NCBI GenBank assembly: GCA_024516155.1 | Contig: JAJJXM010000050.1 | Location: forward strand, 434,001 to 498,000 | DNA length: 64,000 nucleotides | Reading direction: 5' to 3' | DNA from: Pyronema omphalodes | Lineage: Eukaryota; Ascomycota; Pezizomycetes; Pezizales; Pyronemataceae | Shown: positions 11,897-23,775 of the stretch, piece by piece | Layout of the letters: the number at the start of each line of letters is the position of its first letter | How positions within the stretch are numbered: position 1 is the stretch's first letter | Made by a program: the position numbers and the translations under genes | Notes under the pieces: generated by a model | What the model was told of the DNA's origin: nothing | The model's database searches: none | The model's input: only the letters and a program-made list of their open reading frames with translations

Positions 11897-13470
11897 TGTC
11901 ACAAGACACCTAAATCTACATCTTTTCCTCTTCCGTATCTTACCTCACTTGACATCTCACTTGTGGCTCCCATTGAGAGTGATGCTGGAGATGCAGAATT
12001 AGACTTCCAGGCAACCGGGATGGTGGGACAGCACCATCATCGTTTCAGACATCCAGAGAATGCTTCTTCTTCGTCAGACATCGCTTTCCTGTTTTTATTT
12101 ATGAAATACAAATCCTACTTCGGTTCCGTAATGCTACTCACTTCCAGAGTGAAAAGATGATAGTCAAGATGTGATGGAGACCTGGTCACTTCTAGTCACG
12201 AGGATACTTCTGATGCCAAACAGTTCGCGTAACCACATCAGAACAGAAATAATGCCAGTGATAACGAAAATGACAGTTATGATACGTTTTCCGCTCGTGC
12301 CTCCTTCATCTATCATCAATTCCTTGTCGAATATCACGTGTTCGTCAGTACATCAGCGTCTAGCAACACGCTACTAGCTTATCCAGAAGCTGCTTGTGCA
12401 TTCCAGGACAAACTCCACTCCGTTCTTGTAGTGTCTAGTCCGGCTCCCTGGAAGGTATCAACTCTACACGACTCCTGCCAGATAACGATGAGCAGGAACC
12501 CGTATCTGAGAGCAAGGATGATGAAGGTAATAAATCCGTAACATAGAGCGAAGAGGATATCATTTATTTCACCGACACTCAATCGAAAGCAAGAACCCCC
12601 AGGTGCAATACCAGCGAGTTCCCCATACTGATGGAGATGCAGATATCAACTTCCATTCTCTATCACCCGGTTCCATGCACCATGATGTTGCCGCATAGCT
12701 CGGTTCATGACGATAGGTGACCCTGAGATATCGGTACGTTCCACGACGCGTTTGGGTTCATTATGTCTGATTACGGGACAGCAGGGTGAAAATATGCGAA
12801 AAGCTGTATTTTAAGTGTCATTAGAAACGCTTCGAAGGTAGGTCGTGCACCTATTCATCCTATAGCGACAACGATCATCCGCTATCCCCATCACACCTTC
12901 GAAGCAGCCATATGAATCTGAACAGTCTCTTCAACGATACTGGCGACTTTGGGCTTAGCAAACGATTTGGACACCATCATCGTGAACCCGCGAGCATGAA
13001 AGACACAACTTTACTGTCATCATCTGTACGAACACCACCTAGGAGGTAAAAGAAGAGCAAGCACTGATCCTCCTTTGTAGGCTTCTGAAACGGTTGCAGG
13101 ACCCAGAAACGAGGTCATATATGCAGAACAACAGTCCGTCAGGTTGACAGTGGATGAGGTGCGCTGTACGTAGGAAGTGTTGCACACAGGCGGAATTGTA
13201 CACAGTATGCGTTATACACAGGATGCTATTTACAGCTTTATTGTTGGCTTTGTTACAGAATATCAAGTCACCATTAATCTTAGAGTCCGAGATTCCAGCC
13301 CCGCTAGTCTTCAGGAAGGTCACGGCACCCCAATAACTAACTTTCTCGCCATATTCTGAGTTCGACGTACATCATGCTCCCGAGCATCGAGGAGTGGATG
13401 AATGAACCCCAAAGAAAACAATGTAGAAAAACGAGGACAAACATTCCGGCCAGCATGGAATGACGCTGCA
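11897..13470. repeat. 1.6-kb near-identical core duplication (partner 1,660-3,240)
   Basis: Same content and order as 1,660-3,240, including the decayed acidic coding region (12,204-12,757) and the SINE-like repeat at 13,172-13,360 on the minus strand. Confidence 0.85.
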
Positions 13471-15715
13471 GCGGACGGTTCGGTTGAGAATTTTACGGAA
13501 AGGATTGTGACAAGTGTTTTTAGGCGTTGCGATCAGGTATTGTTACACTTTTTTGTTATATTTTACTGATTGTTTACAAGGTTTCATTAGTAGTACAAGT
13601 TGATGATGTCTCTATCTTGATATTCATGATTTACTCAAGGAGGAGAAACTCCAAAGCGTCAGGTCTGAGGTTAGTGTTTGCTTAGTTGAACACCTATTCA
13701 AGGCTGGGCAGAAAACACGGAAAGTCGCATCTCAGAAGATCACTATTGGTGATATTTTGGCTTTTGCCGAGAATGTATAATGAAAACGCTGACAAGGGTA
13801 ATCAATGCTAGGTAAACAGAAGCAGTCTCCGAATTGTCCCAAATTTTCAACATCCGAAAAAGTATCATAATTCACCACAAGTAAAGCACATCCTCAACTA
13901 GGAGACCTGATCAAAGTACCATACACGAACCCGGCCCCGGCCCGTTTTACGATATCAATCCAGGAATCAATCTTCAATCCTCAGTACCCCAATTTCCAAC
14001 GATGTTTAGTGTGATCATCGTCCTCGGTAACTTACTCGTCAAGGTGCGGTTTCCCTGGATCCTTGTGTGGCGGATCTAACTTAGGCATGGTTTTGCACTT
14101 CTGCACGGTTTCCCGGGTCGATTCCGATGATCTCCTGTGGTCATGAAGTTACTTCCGATCAGGGACACACCTCTAATCATAAAGATACTTACTCAGACAG
14201 TTTTATGATTGGAAAAGACGGTAAGGTGAAGCGGAGTAATCCCTTCAGTCTCGCAATTCCACCCCAAGTGCGGCCCCGTAACGTCTTGGACCAACATTAC
14301 TGGCAGTTCTAACAATTCTCAAGTAGGCCTTGAATTTCACTTTCTAGGGACTATACCGTCGGAGAATCAGATCAATAAGTTTCTTGTGAAGCTTCAATGT
14401 AGGAGTAATCTGCTCGTACCACTGGAAAGAAGATAGTGATGGAGGCTAGGGGTGACCAGGGATTAGAACTCAGCGCCGTCACAAACGCTTCCGGGAATAA
14501 CTGTGGATCTTGCTCAGTGATATTGTCCTTGATAGACTCGTGGTAGATATGGAGGAGTCCTCGCCGTCGTAGGAGTCTAGCCCACAGCATCCAAGTTAGT
14601 CTTCAACTCCATTCCAAAGAGGAGTAGCTCGCTGTGCCTTCGCTGACTTCAGCTCCCAGTTTCTCCGAATGAAACAAAACGTGGATATAGCGACCCCTGA
14701 CGTATTTCTTCTGGTTCAATGCACTCAATGGGAGGCTCAAAGGCTTTCGATAATACATGGTGGCTACGCAGGATTGGATTGGCATGGCCTACGGTCTTAC
14801 AGCAGCGGTTTATTATGTGGTTAACGCTTCTTCTGGATCTTCACTTCACGCTTGTTTTCAAAGAACCACCTTGGATGGCGAGCCTGACGGAGGTGAGTGA
14901 ACCCCCCCCCCCCCCCCCCCCGCCCCCACCCCCTTTCCTACCCCATTCCCGAAGTATGCGTTCACAGAAATGTCTCAGACCAAGATTTCTCTCAGTATAC
15001 ATAGTTTCCCCCGCCTCTGATTCTATCTTACCTCGACCCAAGTGCGCTAGCCAACAATTCACCCTCCCCCGATTCTGCAATCTCGACTTTCACCTGCTTG
15101 ACTAGTCTTCACCGCCCAGCAAGACGGACATATCACCCCCCCCCCCCCCCCACCCTAGGCCCATCGGGTAAATATATGGTAATCTCGTTCTATTCTATCC
15201 ATATCTCCTATTATTTGCTAATTTTGACATTGTGATCGCTTCTAGAAATGGCTGCTCACTCGATGACAAGCTGTCCACAGGGGAAAGCGTGCCCACAAAT
15301 AACGTAGCATACGCATTCTAAATAGTATAGTATCTTGTCATACTTTACATATCTTTGGTGAAATATCAGAAGGTTGTCTGAAATAATTCAGAATAATCAT
15401 AAGAACAAATCAAAACTCGGAGACCACATTGTAATAAACTCGCATGTGAGATCTGCGTAGAAATGATGAAGGCCTGGCTGAAAGGTGAATGCGGAAGAGT
15501 GTGCCAAAACATGTAGTAGCATACAAATCCTAAACGCCACAAGGTCGTCTCATACTGTACATATCCCGATGTAAAAATTATAAAATCGTACGACATAGAA
15601 CATATTGAGCATAAAACTAGAAACAAAACGAAACAAAAACAAAAACGAAAAAAAAAAAACTCGAATACAAATACCGCACGTGACAGGCGCACAAAAACGC
15701 TGACGCCCAATCGGT
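13471..15715. other. Satellite sequence with no intact gene
   Basis: 13,471-15,255 is a diverged copy of 3,240-5,000, with poly-C tracts near 14,902 and 15,136. 15,255-15,700 has no partner in the window and ends in an A-rich tract. No supported gene. Confidence 0.5.
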
Positions 15716-16159
15716 GAATCCAGACCTTCTCCCCTTTCTCCGCAGGATGCGTGAGCATCCAGCAGAAAAACCCAAGGAGACGAGCATCCTGGCTAGAGAT
15801 GCCCCCATCCTGGGCGTCCCCCTTCATCCCGAAACAAATTTTTGCGAGCTGGATGTCTCGTTCCAGCTTCGCCATCCGCTTCTGGATCCCCTTGATATCC
15901 AGTCTATGTGTTAGTCATGCTGTGAAGATATGCTGCACTACACAGGTAGAGGTGGCTTACGCTTCCTTCGCTGCACCCTGGGATCCGTGCTGAAGATCAC
16001 ACGGAAGCGCAACGGCGGCACCGGGGGCATCGGGGGCACTGGCGGTGCCAGGGGCGATAGGGGTGATGTCGGGGCAGACGACAGAGGCGGGGCCGAAGAA
16101 TAATTGGGTGTGCCGGCGGCAGAGGAGCCAGGTGTGGTTTTTGGCTGAGATACGGCCAT
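15715..16159 (-). pseudogene. Small two-exon coiled-coil gene, family copy 3 (acceptor lost)
   Basis: Exon 1 runs 15,961-16,159 (ATG at 16,159), 199 bp as in copies 2 and 4, with the same PPVPPMPPVPP stretch and QRRKRK end. The donor GTAAGC and branch CTAAC are present, but the acceptor used in the other copies, ACTAG, reads ACTGG here, so the proper exon 2 frame cannot be joined. The exon 2 frame itself is open and well kept (KRMAKLERDIQLAKICF, ISSQDARLLGFFC). Splicing at the nearby ATAG would shift the frame. Confidence 0.5.
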
Positions 16160-16364
16160 CTTGAAGTATAGTCAGTTAGCCAATTGTTCCGCTCGGATGT
16201 GTGGAAATTAATGAGCAATCGCAGTGATATTGGACGTTGGGGAAGTTACCTGAGCGAAAACAGTAGTGGTATTGTTGAATCGGTTTTGTGGAAACAAATT
16301 TGGAGTGTAGAACTCATGAGAGACGGATTGGGGACTAGTTATACGTGGGCGGCTCCTCTCAGTT

Positions 16365-16496
16365 TCACTTCTTTGCATCCTGATTCAAAATCATGATGAT
16401 AAGCGGCGACACTTCCGGCGAGGTCGCAGCAGAAGACAGCGTCGCTGGGAGAGATGATCCGAGGGTGGCGCCCGAAGAGGAACCGGTTTCACTCAT
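16365..16496 (-). pseudogene. Isolated exon-1 fragment of the small gene family
   Basis: An ATG at 16,496 opens a 43-residue frame closely related to exon 1 of copy 1 (TLGSSLPATLSSAATSPEV here, a similar stretch at 1,323-1,200). It has no donor or exon 2, so it is a partial duplicate. Confidence 0.45.
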
Positions 16497-16499
16497 TGT

Positions 16500-18197
16500 A
16501 GCCGTTAACGTACCATCAGTCTGGTCTTCATTCTACTCCCATGACCAGAAATTAATCAGACATCGCAGTCTTATATGACGATGGGGGGAGGGGGGGTTAC
16601 CGAGGTGACAACGTGGTGTAAGTCTGCAACGGCGGTTGTAGAAGTGGATTGGAAGCATAGGAAGAATGTAAGATCGATGGGAGAATACGTATACACGGCA
16701 TGTACATCTGCACCGTGCCATCTATCTCAAAAAGGCCTATTGATATTCCTGAGTAGGATATGATCTCATGTCACTCTGTGCTTATGAACGTTTGTAAGTC
16801 CTAGATTATGTGTCAGTTTGGCTGTGAATTTATATCATTTTCCGGGGAGGTAGTGTTGGCTTACGTTATTTGTCGGATTGACGATTCTCGACTTTGGAAA
16901 GACTGGACTTCTAACAGTAGTGGTAGTTGGGTTCTTTTCTGACATTGAGGTTGCTTCGATGGATATTGGTCGTAGAAGATGCTGAGGATGAAATATTTTC
17001 GAGGTCAGCCTAAGGGGCGGGGGAAATGTAGTGAAGGTGATGGATGTGGAGGGGCTTTTCTCCCCGGTTTTGGCCATTTTGGCCGACGAAGCATGACACC
17101 GTCACCACATGGTCATCTGAACGTTGGAAATGCTTTCGGGAACAAGGACATGATGTCCGTGGCTTGAGTGCACGTGCTTGGGCTATCGCCTGGGGAGGTG
17201 GAGTAAATCAGTGCCATTGGTAGATATCGATATCCCTTAGTTCTTCTCCTCGGCTGTGGGGAAATAACCTCAAAATGCCAGAGGTATTGGTCTTTGAGGA
17301 AAGTTTGCAGTGAAAGTAAAACTGTATTTCAAATGGAAATTCAACAGTACACCACTCTCTCTCCTTCCGGGGAGGCTTTCGATAATACATGGTGGCTATG
17401 CGGGATTGAGTTGCCATGGTATACAGCCATACTGCAGCGGTTTTTATGTGGTTAACGTGTGTTCAGGGTCTAACTTTAACGCTTGTCCCTAGATACCCCC
17501 TTGGATAGCGAGCCTGAGGGGGTGAGTGAAGAGTGACAGAACATTCACATAAGAGCATGCCCCCCCCCCCCCCCGTTCCACCCCCTTTCCTGAAGTATCC
17601 GTTAACAGAACTCTCCCAGTTCAATATTTCTCTCAGTATACGAAGTTTCCTCCGCGTCTGATTCTATCTTCATTCGGCTTAAGTGCGCTAGCCGACATTA
17701 CACCCTCCCCCAATTCTGCAATCGCGACTTCCACCTGCTTGACTAGTCCTCACCGCCCAGCAAGACCGAGATATCTTCCCCCACCCCCCGCCCCATCGGA
17801 TACAACAGATATGGAACTTTCGTTCTATCCTATCCGTATCTCCTATTATTGGCTAATCTTGACATTGTCATCGCTTCTAGAAATGGCTGCTCGCGGACGT
17901 ATAGGGACCGCTCCGTCTACAACCCGCCGATGCTGATGCCCCACCGGCAACAACGTATACTCCTCGTGTATAGATATAAAGAACAAATATTTACACTACT
18001 CTCTCCACCGACATTGGTTCTCCCATCCCCTTCAACAGTCTCGCTAATCCCGTCACTTACGTTCAGCAGTGCCTGTAGCCGCATTATAACATCCGCGCTG
18101 CCGACGACAACCCGTCCATCAGACCCGAGAACTACATGCGACGCCCCTCTCCTGCCGCGATTCATTGCCGTCGACAGCGTTGCTCTGTGTGGTTCCG
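16500..18197. other. Satellite sequence with no intact gene
   Basis: 16,750-17,340 is unique in the window. 17,380-18,197 repeats the end block seen at 4,530-5,305, with a poly-C tract near 17,562. A minus-strand frame at 17,917-18,165 looks coding (GSDGRVVVGSADVIMRL), but the 5-kb copy is frameshifted. I treat it as a remnant at best. Confidence 0.4.
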
Positions 18198-18205
18198 ATC
18201 ACGTT
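18198..18205. repeat. Left 8-bp target site duplication ATCACGTT
   Basis: Identical to 31,769-31,776 and present once in the empty paralog at 5,306-5,313. Eight-base duplications are known for Zisupton/KDZ elements. Confidence 0.95.
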
Positions 18206-18415
18206 CACCTAACGGGTGGAACTCCACCATCAACTTAGTTAGGAGGCGGCGCACGCCGCCTCCAACTAATTTGATGGTGGCCCGCAGGGCAGCCGCCCGG
18301 CTTCAAAAAACTTTTTACTCAAACAACATCTTTTAAAAATAAAATAAAATTATTCCATCGCTTTTGCGATGAATAAAAAGCTGTTAAATATACTTATTCG
18401 CGTGACAATGTTTTG
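18206..18415 (+). repeat. Left terminal inverted repeat (210 bp)
   Basis: Reverse complement of 31,559-31,768 with a single difference. It ends in the poly-A of the first unit of the tandem array, so the inverted similarity continues inward through the array. Confidence 0.95.
18224..18280. promoter_or_regulatory. Subterminal hairpin in left terminal repeat
   Basis: Imperfect palindrome running from CCACCATCAA to TTGATGGTGG. Its core, GGAGGCGGCG-CA-CGCCGCCTCC, is a perfect 10-bp stem with a CA loop. The mirror copy is at 31,694-31,750. It is a likely protein-binding or cleavage-guiding structure (inference). Confidence 0.7.
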
Positions 18416-19260
18416 AAAAAAAAAAAAAAAAAAATTGGTGACTGGAAACAGCACCAATGTCGTAAGCGAGCGGTGCTGCTCCGCTGGGGCGTCGCCCCGC
18501 TCCAAATCTTTTGGATCAAAAACAACATCTTTGAAAAATAAAAAAAATTATTCCATCGCTTTTGCGATGAATAAAAAGCTGTTAAATATACTTATTCGCG
18601 TGACAATGTTTTGAAAAAAAAAAAAAAAAAATTGGTGACTGGAAACAGCACCAATGTCGTAAGCGAGCGGTGCTGCTCCGCTGGGGCGTCGCCCCGCTCC
18701 AAATCTTTTGGATCAAAAACAACATCTTTGAAAAATAAAAAAAATTATTCCATCGCTTTTGCGATGAATAAAAAGCTGTTAAATATACTTATTCGCGTGA
18801 CAATGTTTTGAAAAAAAAAAAAAAAAAAAAATTGGTGACTGGAAACAGCACCAATGTCGTAAGCGAGCGGTGCTGCTCCGCTGGGGCGTCGCCCCGCTCC
18901 AAATCTTTTGGATCAAAAACAACATCTTTTAAAAATAAAAAAAATTATTCCATCGCTTTTGCGATGAATAAAAAGCTGTTAAATATACTTATTCGCGTGA
19001 CAATGTTTTGAAAAAAAAAAAAAAAAAATTGGTGACTGGAAACAGCACCAATGTCGTAAGCGAGCGGTGCTGCTCCGCTGGGGCGTCGCCCCGCTCCAAA
19101 TCTTTTGGATCAAAAACAACATCTTTGAAAAATAAAAAAAATTATTCCATCGCTTTTGCGATGAATAAAAAGCTGTTAAATATACTTATTCGCGTGACAA
19201 TGTTTTGAAAAAAAAAAAAAAAAAAAATTGGTGACTGGAAACAGCACCAATGTTGTAAGC
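18322..19260 (+). repeat. Left tandem array of about 197-bp hairpin-rich units
   Basis: Five units (recognisable by gatgaataaaaagctg at 18,368, 18,566, 18,763, 18,963 and 19,160; spacing 197-200 bp, varying in poly-A length). Each has several small palindromes: CATCGC-TTTT-GCGATG, ATTGGTG..CACCAAT around an ACTGG/CAG stretch, GGGGCG..CGCCCC and CCAAA..TTTGG. The last unit decays into the 5' region of the HMG gene. The repeated 66-residue open frames are artefacts. Confidence 0.93.
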
Positions 19261-19407
19261 GAGTGGTTGTGCTCTGCTGGGGCGTTGCTGGCGCCAAGCA
19301 ATCAGACGTCCAAGGAGAAATCTGTGGAGTCTGATCAACCAAGTCTTGTGTCACCCAACAACTCCTGTGTCACCATTGATCCCCATATCAGCAGCATCTT
19401 CAACATC

Positions 19408-20552
19408 ATGAACATCACTGCAATGCAACATCCAGTCAATCAGCAGGGTATGCCAGAGGCAGACAATATGTATGTCAGAGAGCTCATGGACATCATACTA
19501 GCACAAGCACAGCGGATCTCTAAGAGATGTGGTGAATATAGCGCTGATCAGCTTCTGTTGGCTGCTGGCTTCTATATTCCTGGTGAGTTGCCTCGGCTTC
19601 AGACCAGAAAGCCCAATGCCTGGAACCTCTTTCTACATCATGAAAAAGATAATGCTCCAGAGGAGCTACTCCAACAGAATGCAGGTGTGGCATACAATAA
19701 GAGCCGTCCAGGTCTCAAGGGTGACTACCAACAATACATGAAGCAGCGATGGGATACAGAACCAGAGCTGCGTCAAAAGTATGAAAGGTTGGCAAAGGGA
19801 TCTACTGGAGCTACTTCTGTTGATGATAGCGAACTGGATTCAGGGCATACTGATATTCATGAGGAGTCAGAGGTGCGTCTGAAGTCACACAAGGAAATAC
19901 AGAAACAAAGTCTGAAGAATCTCAAAAAGCAGGTAAGTTATATTCCGGAGTATCTAACTATATATCACTGTTTATACTGATGGTTAAATCCTCAGCTAGT
20001 CCTGCTTGAGCGTCAGCAAATCCATACAATCTGCATGGCAGTACCCTCTGAGAATCTTGGTCCAGTTTTATTCACATCAATGGGAAAGGGATATGAATAT
20101 TATGCATTGATGTGCAAGCAAGGAGGGAGTGCAGGGGAGTTTGAGATGATGTGCAAGGGTGGCAAGATTGCTGAGAAGGCAATTGAGGTAGTAAAGGTAG
20201 CTGCTAAAGAGGGCCGCGTGAAGGATGCGTTAAGATCGGAAGCTGCCTTACTGATTCTCAAAGCAATCAGTATGTTCTTCAATATTTCTGACTGATATTA
20301 GTAGTAATCTAATGGGTGGCAGATGGAACCACTAGGATGAAAATTCCTGAACTCACGGCTATTCCTCGAAAGCCTGGTGGGCTCAACCTAGCTATGAAAC
20401 TGCGGAAATTGCATTGGGAGATACCCTCAACGTGGATACACCGGGAGGAGGAGGACATCGAGGCAAAACTGATCAGTACCCATAAGTCCGAGCTACGGGA
20501 GGTAGTTGATGGATTTCGACGTGGTACACTGAAGGCAGTTAGACACCCATAG
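19408..20552 (+). CDS. Divergent HMG-box protein of the KDZ element
   Basis: Model join(19408..19932,19996..20269,20323..20552), 342 residues. Intron 1 (63 bp) has GTAAGT, a CTAAC branch and CTCAG. Intron 2 (53 bp) has GTATGT and GGCAG. The frame is kept across both. Residues about 67-130 (RKPNAWNLFLHHEK to LRQKYERLAKG) look like an HMG box. A charged linker, a Gly/Lys-rich middle and a basic C-terminus follow. Divergent HMG-domain proteins are known passengers of fungal KDZ transposons; a role in bending or binding element DNA is inferred. The start is the first in-frame ATG. The frame stays open, and protein-like, about 60 codons upstream without an ATG, so an upstream exon is possible. Transcribed inward from the left array, it ends about 150 bp before the minisatellite. 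Confidence 0.8.
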
Positions 20553-20699
20553 CAACTGAATGGAGTTGAGGAGTGGAGGGGTGGGAAATGTTGATTAAAT
20601 TGTTAAATGAAAAGTTGGTCGAAATGAGCTGTAAAGTATAGATTCTTGAATAGAATGTATACAAAGAGCAATTAGAATTTCCGATGGGCGAGGAGGAGG

Positions 20700-22575
20700 A
20701 GACGAAGCGGCGAAGGGAGGTCGATAGTTGTAGATAGCTGAGTATTGTGGAGGAATAGCGGCGGCGGGGGGTCGATAGTTGTAAATAGCAAGGCGGCGGA
20801 GGGAGGTCGATAGTTGTGAATAGCTGAGTGTTGTGGAGGAATAGCGGCGGCGGGAGGTCGATAGTTGTAAATAGCAAGGCGGCGGAGGGAGGTCGATAGT
20901 TGTAAATAGCAAAGCGGCGGAGGGAGGTCGATAGTTGTAGATAGCTGAGTGTTGTGGAGGAATAGCGGCGGCGGGAGGTCGATAGTTGTAAATAGCAAGG
21001 CGGCGGAGGGAGGTCGATAGTTGTGAATAGCTGAGTGTTGTGGAGGAATAGCGAAGCGGCGGAGGGAGGTCGATAATTGTGAATACCTGAGTGTTGTGGA
21101 GGAATAGGAAAGCGGCGGAGGGAGGTCGATGATTGTGAATAGCTGAGTGTTGTGGAGGAATAGGAAAGCGGCGGAGGGAGGTCGATGATTGTGAATAGCT
21201 GAGTGTTGTGGAGGAATAGCAAAGCGGCGGTTGTGAATAGCTGAGTGTTGTGGAGGGAGGTCGAAAGTTGTGAATAGCTGAGTGTTGTGGAGGAATAGCA
21301 AAGCGGCGGAGGGAGGTCGATGATGGCGAATAGCTGAGTGTTGTGGAGGAATAGGAAAGCGGCGGAGGGAGGTCGATAATTGTGAATACCTGAGTGTTGT
21401 GGAGGAATAGGAAAGCGGCGGAGGGAGGTCGATGATTGTGAATAGCTGAGTGTTGTGGAGGAATAGGAAAGCGGCGGAGGGAGGTCGATGATTGTGAATA
21501 GCTGAGTGTTGTGGAGGAATAGCAAAGCGGCGGTTGTGAATAGCTGAGTGTTGTGGAGGGAGGTCGAAAGTTGTGAATAGCTGAGTGTTGTGGAGGAATA
21601 GCAAAGCGGCGGAGGGGGGTCGATGATTGTGAATAGCTGAGTGTTGTGGAGGAATAGCAAAGCGGCGGTTGTGAATAGCTGAGTGTTGTGGAGGGAGGTC
21701 GAAAGTTGTGAATAGCTGAGTGTTGTGGAGGAATAGCGAAGCGGCGGAGGGAGGTCGATGATGGCGAATAGCTGAGTGTTGTGGAGGAATAGGAAAGCGG
21801 CGGAGGGAGGTCGATGATTGTGAATAGCTGAGTGTTGTGGAGGAATAGCAAAGCGGCGGTTGTGAATAGCTGAGTGTTGTGGAGGGAGGTCGAAAGTTGT
21901 GAATAGCTGAGTGTTGTGGAGGAATAGCGAAGCGGCGGAGGGAGGTCGATGATGGCGAATAGCTGAGTGTTGTGGAGGAATAGCAAAGCGGCGGAGGGAG
22001 GTCGATGATTGCGGAGGGAGGTCGATGATTGCGAATAGCTGAGTGTTGTGGAGGAATAGCAAAGCGGCGGAGGGAGGTCGATGATTGCGGAGGGAGGTCG
22101 ATGATTGCGAATAGCTGAGTGTTGTGGAGGAATAGCAAAGCGGCGGAGGAAGGTCGATGATGGCGAATAGCTGAGTGTTGTGGAGGAATAGCAAAGCGGC
22201 GGAGGGAGGTCGATGATTGCGGAGGGAGGTCGATGATTGCGAATAGCTGAGTGTTGTGGAGGAATAGCGAAGCGGCGGAGGGAGGTCGATGATGGCGAAT
22301 AGCTGAGTGTTGTGGAGGAATAGCAAAGCGGCGGAGGGAGGTCGATGATTGCGGAGGGAGGTCGATGATTGCGAATAGCTGAGTGTTGTGGAGGAATAGC
22401 AAAGCGGCGGAGGAAGGTCGATGATGGCGAATAGCTGAGTGTTGTGGAGGAATAGCAAAGCGGCGGAGGGAGGTCGATGATTGCGGAGGGAGGTCGATGA
22501 TTGCGGAGGGAGGTCGATGATTGCGAATAGCTGAGTATTGTGAAGGAATAGCTGCGGGGGGGGGGGGGGGGGGGT
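20700..22575 (+). repeat. Left purine-rich minisatellite (about 55-bp units)
   Basis: Tandem variants of ggagggaggtcgatgattg / tgaatagctgagtgttgtgg / aggaatagcaaagcgg, ending in an uninterrupted G run near 22,556-22,573. Inverted partner at 26,143-27,690. Units are joined in several orders and shortened forms. On the minus strand no frame has a stop for about 1.3-2 kb, giving overlapping frames of 700, 576 and 463 codons rich in Leu, Pro, Ser and His. None starts with a convincing ATG, and I read them as a property of the repeat. Confidence 0.93.
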
Positions 22576-22639
22576 TGGTGTAATAATTAGGCGCGGGAAA
22601 TAAAAAAAAAGATTACAAATTAAAAGAACAAGGCAGCTC

Positions 22640-23400
22640 AAAATTTCCTGCTGTGTTTAAACGCCTCGCGGGATTATTCAGATTGTTGATACAATCCCGC
22701 GAGGCGTTTAAACATACGACGTTGCGCGCCAGCAAAACAGGATTAGAAATCTTGAGCTACGTAACGCTGTGTGCTTAAACGCCTCGCGGGATTATTCAGA
22801 TTTTTAATCCTGTTTTGCTGGGTGTGTTTAAACGCCTCGCGGGATTATTCAGATTGATGATACAATCCCGCGAGGCGTTTAAACATACGACGTTGCGCGC
22901 CAGCAAAACAGGATTAAAAATCTTGAGCTACGTAACGCTGTGTGCTTAAACGCCTCGCGGGATTATTCAGATTTTTAATCCTGTTTTGCTGGGTGTGTTT
23001 AAACGCCTCGCGGGATTATTCAGATTGATGATACAATCCCGCGAGGCGTTTAAACATACGACGTTGCGCGCCAGCAAAACAGGATTAAAAATCTTGAGCT
23101 ACGTAACGTTGTGTGTTTAAACGCCTCGCGGGATTATTAAGATTTTTAATCCTGTTTTTCTGGGTGTGTTTAAACGCCTCGCGGGATTATTCAGATTGAT
23201 GATACAATCCCGCGAGGCGTTTAAACATACGACGTTGCGCGCCAGCAAAACAGGATTAAAAATCTGAATAATTCCGCGAGGCGCTTAAACACAGCAGGAA
23301 ATTTGGTAATACCTAGCGTTGTGTGTTTAAACGCCTCGCGGGATTATTCAAATTGTTAATCCTGTTTTGCTGGCGCGCAACGTCGTATGTTTGAACGTTC
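22640..23400. repeat. Left palindrome array (about 172-bp units)
   Basis: Four units built around GTTTAAACGCCTCGCGGGATT facing its complement AATCCCGCGAGGCGTTTAAAC across a short spacer, plus cagcaaaacaggatt and its complement. Almost every segment can fold on itself. The inverted partner array is at 25,212-26,068. No coding potential. Confidence 0.93.
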
Positions 23401-23499
23401 ATTTAGCTAAGTGCGCGTGTCTGCGGGGCGCGCATTGCGGCAACCGATCAGGCTGCTGCGCGCCAGTCAGCACTACAGCCCCTTGGTGGATCACATGCG

Positions 23500-23775
23500 C
23501 TGCGCACTACGGCCGTTGCCAAGGTAGCAGTTGCCAAGGCGTTGGCTGCCAAGATGCCTGTTCCTGAAACGGTCGTTGCCAAGGCGGCCATTGCCAAAGC
23601 GGCTGTTGCCGAGGTGACCTTTCCCAAACTGGCTGTTGCCAAGGCGGATGTCTCCGAAGTGGCTGTTGCCCAGGCGGCCCCAACCAAATCGGCTGTTGCC
23701 AAGGCGGCCCGAACCCAATCGGCTGTTCCCAAGGCGGCCCCAAACCAAATCGGCTGTTGCCAAGGCCTTCATTGC
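23500..23775 (+). repeat. About 30-bp minisatellite (gttgccaaggcgg)
   Basis: Variants of ggctgttgccaaggcgg with 10-13 bp spacers. It translates to an Ala/Lys/Val-rich, histone-H1-tail-like string on the plus strand and a Gly/Asn/Leu-rich one on the minus strand, but no start or splice context supports a gene. Confidence 0.8.

Larger units (their letters stand above)
5338..18197. repeat. Large satellite-like unit, copy 2
   Basis: 5,338-11,770 matches 31,801-38,340 (about 26.47 kb apart). 11,780-15,255 matches unit 1 at 1,540-5,000. 15,700-16,160 repeats the small-gene block. 17,380-18,197 repeats the end block of unit 1. About 15,255-15,700 and 16,750-17,340 have no clear partner in the window. 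The unit ends exactly at the target duplication of the KDZ element. Confidence 0.75.

Noticed and set aside
18611..19208. Repeated 66-67-codon open frames starting with a Lys run
   Set aside because: Each is one unit of the 197-bp array read from its poly-A; no start or splice support.
20539..22641. Open frames of 700, 576 and 463 codons on the minus strand (and 591, 342, 260 on the plus strand at 26,069-27,855) as genes
   Set aside because: They run through a tandem repeat, are open in all three frames, and start at non-ATG codons. They are explained by a stop-free repeat unit.
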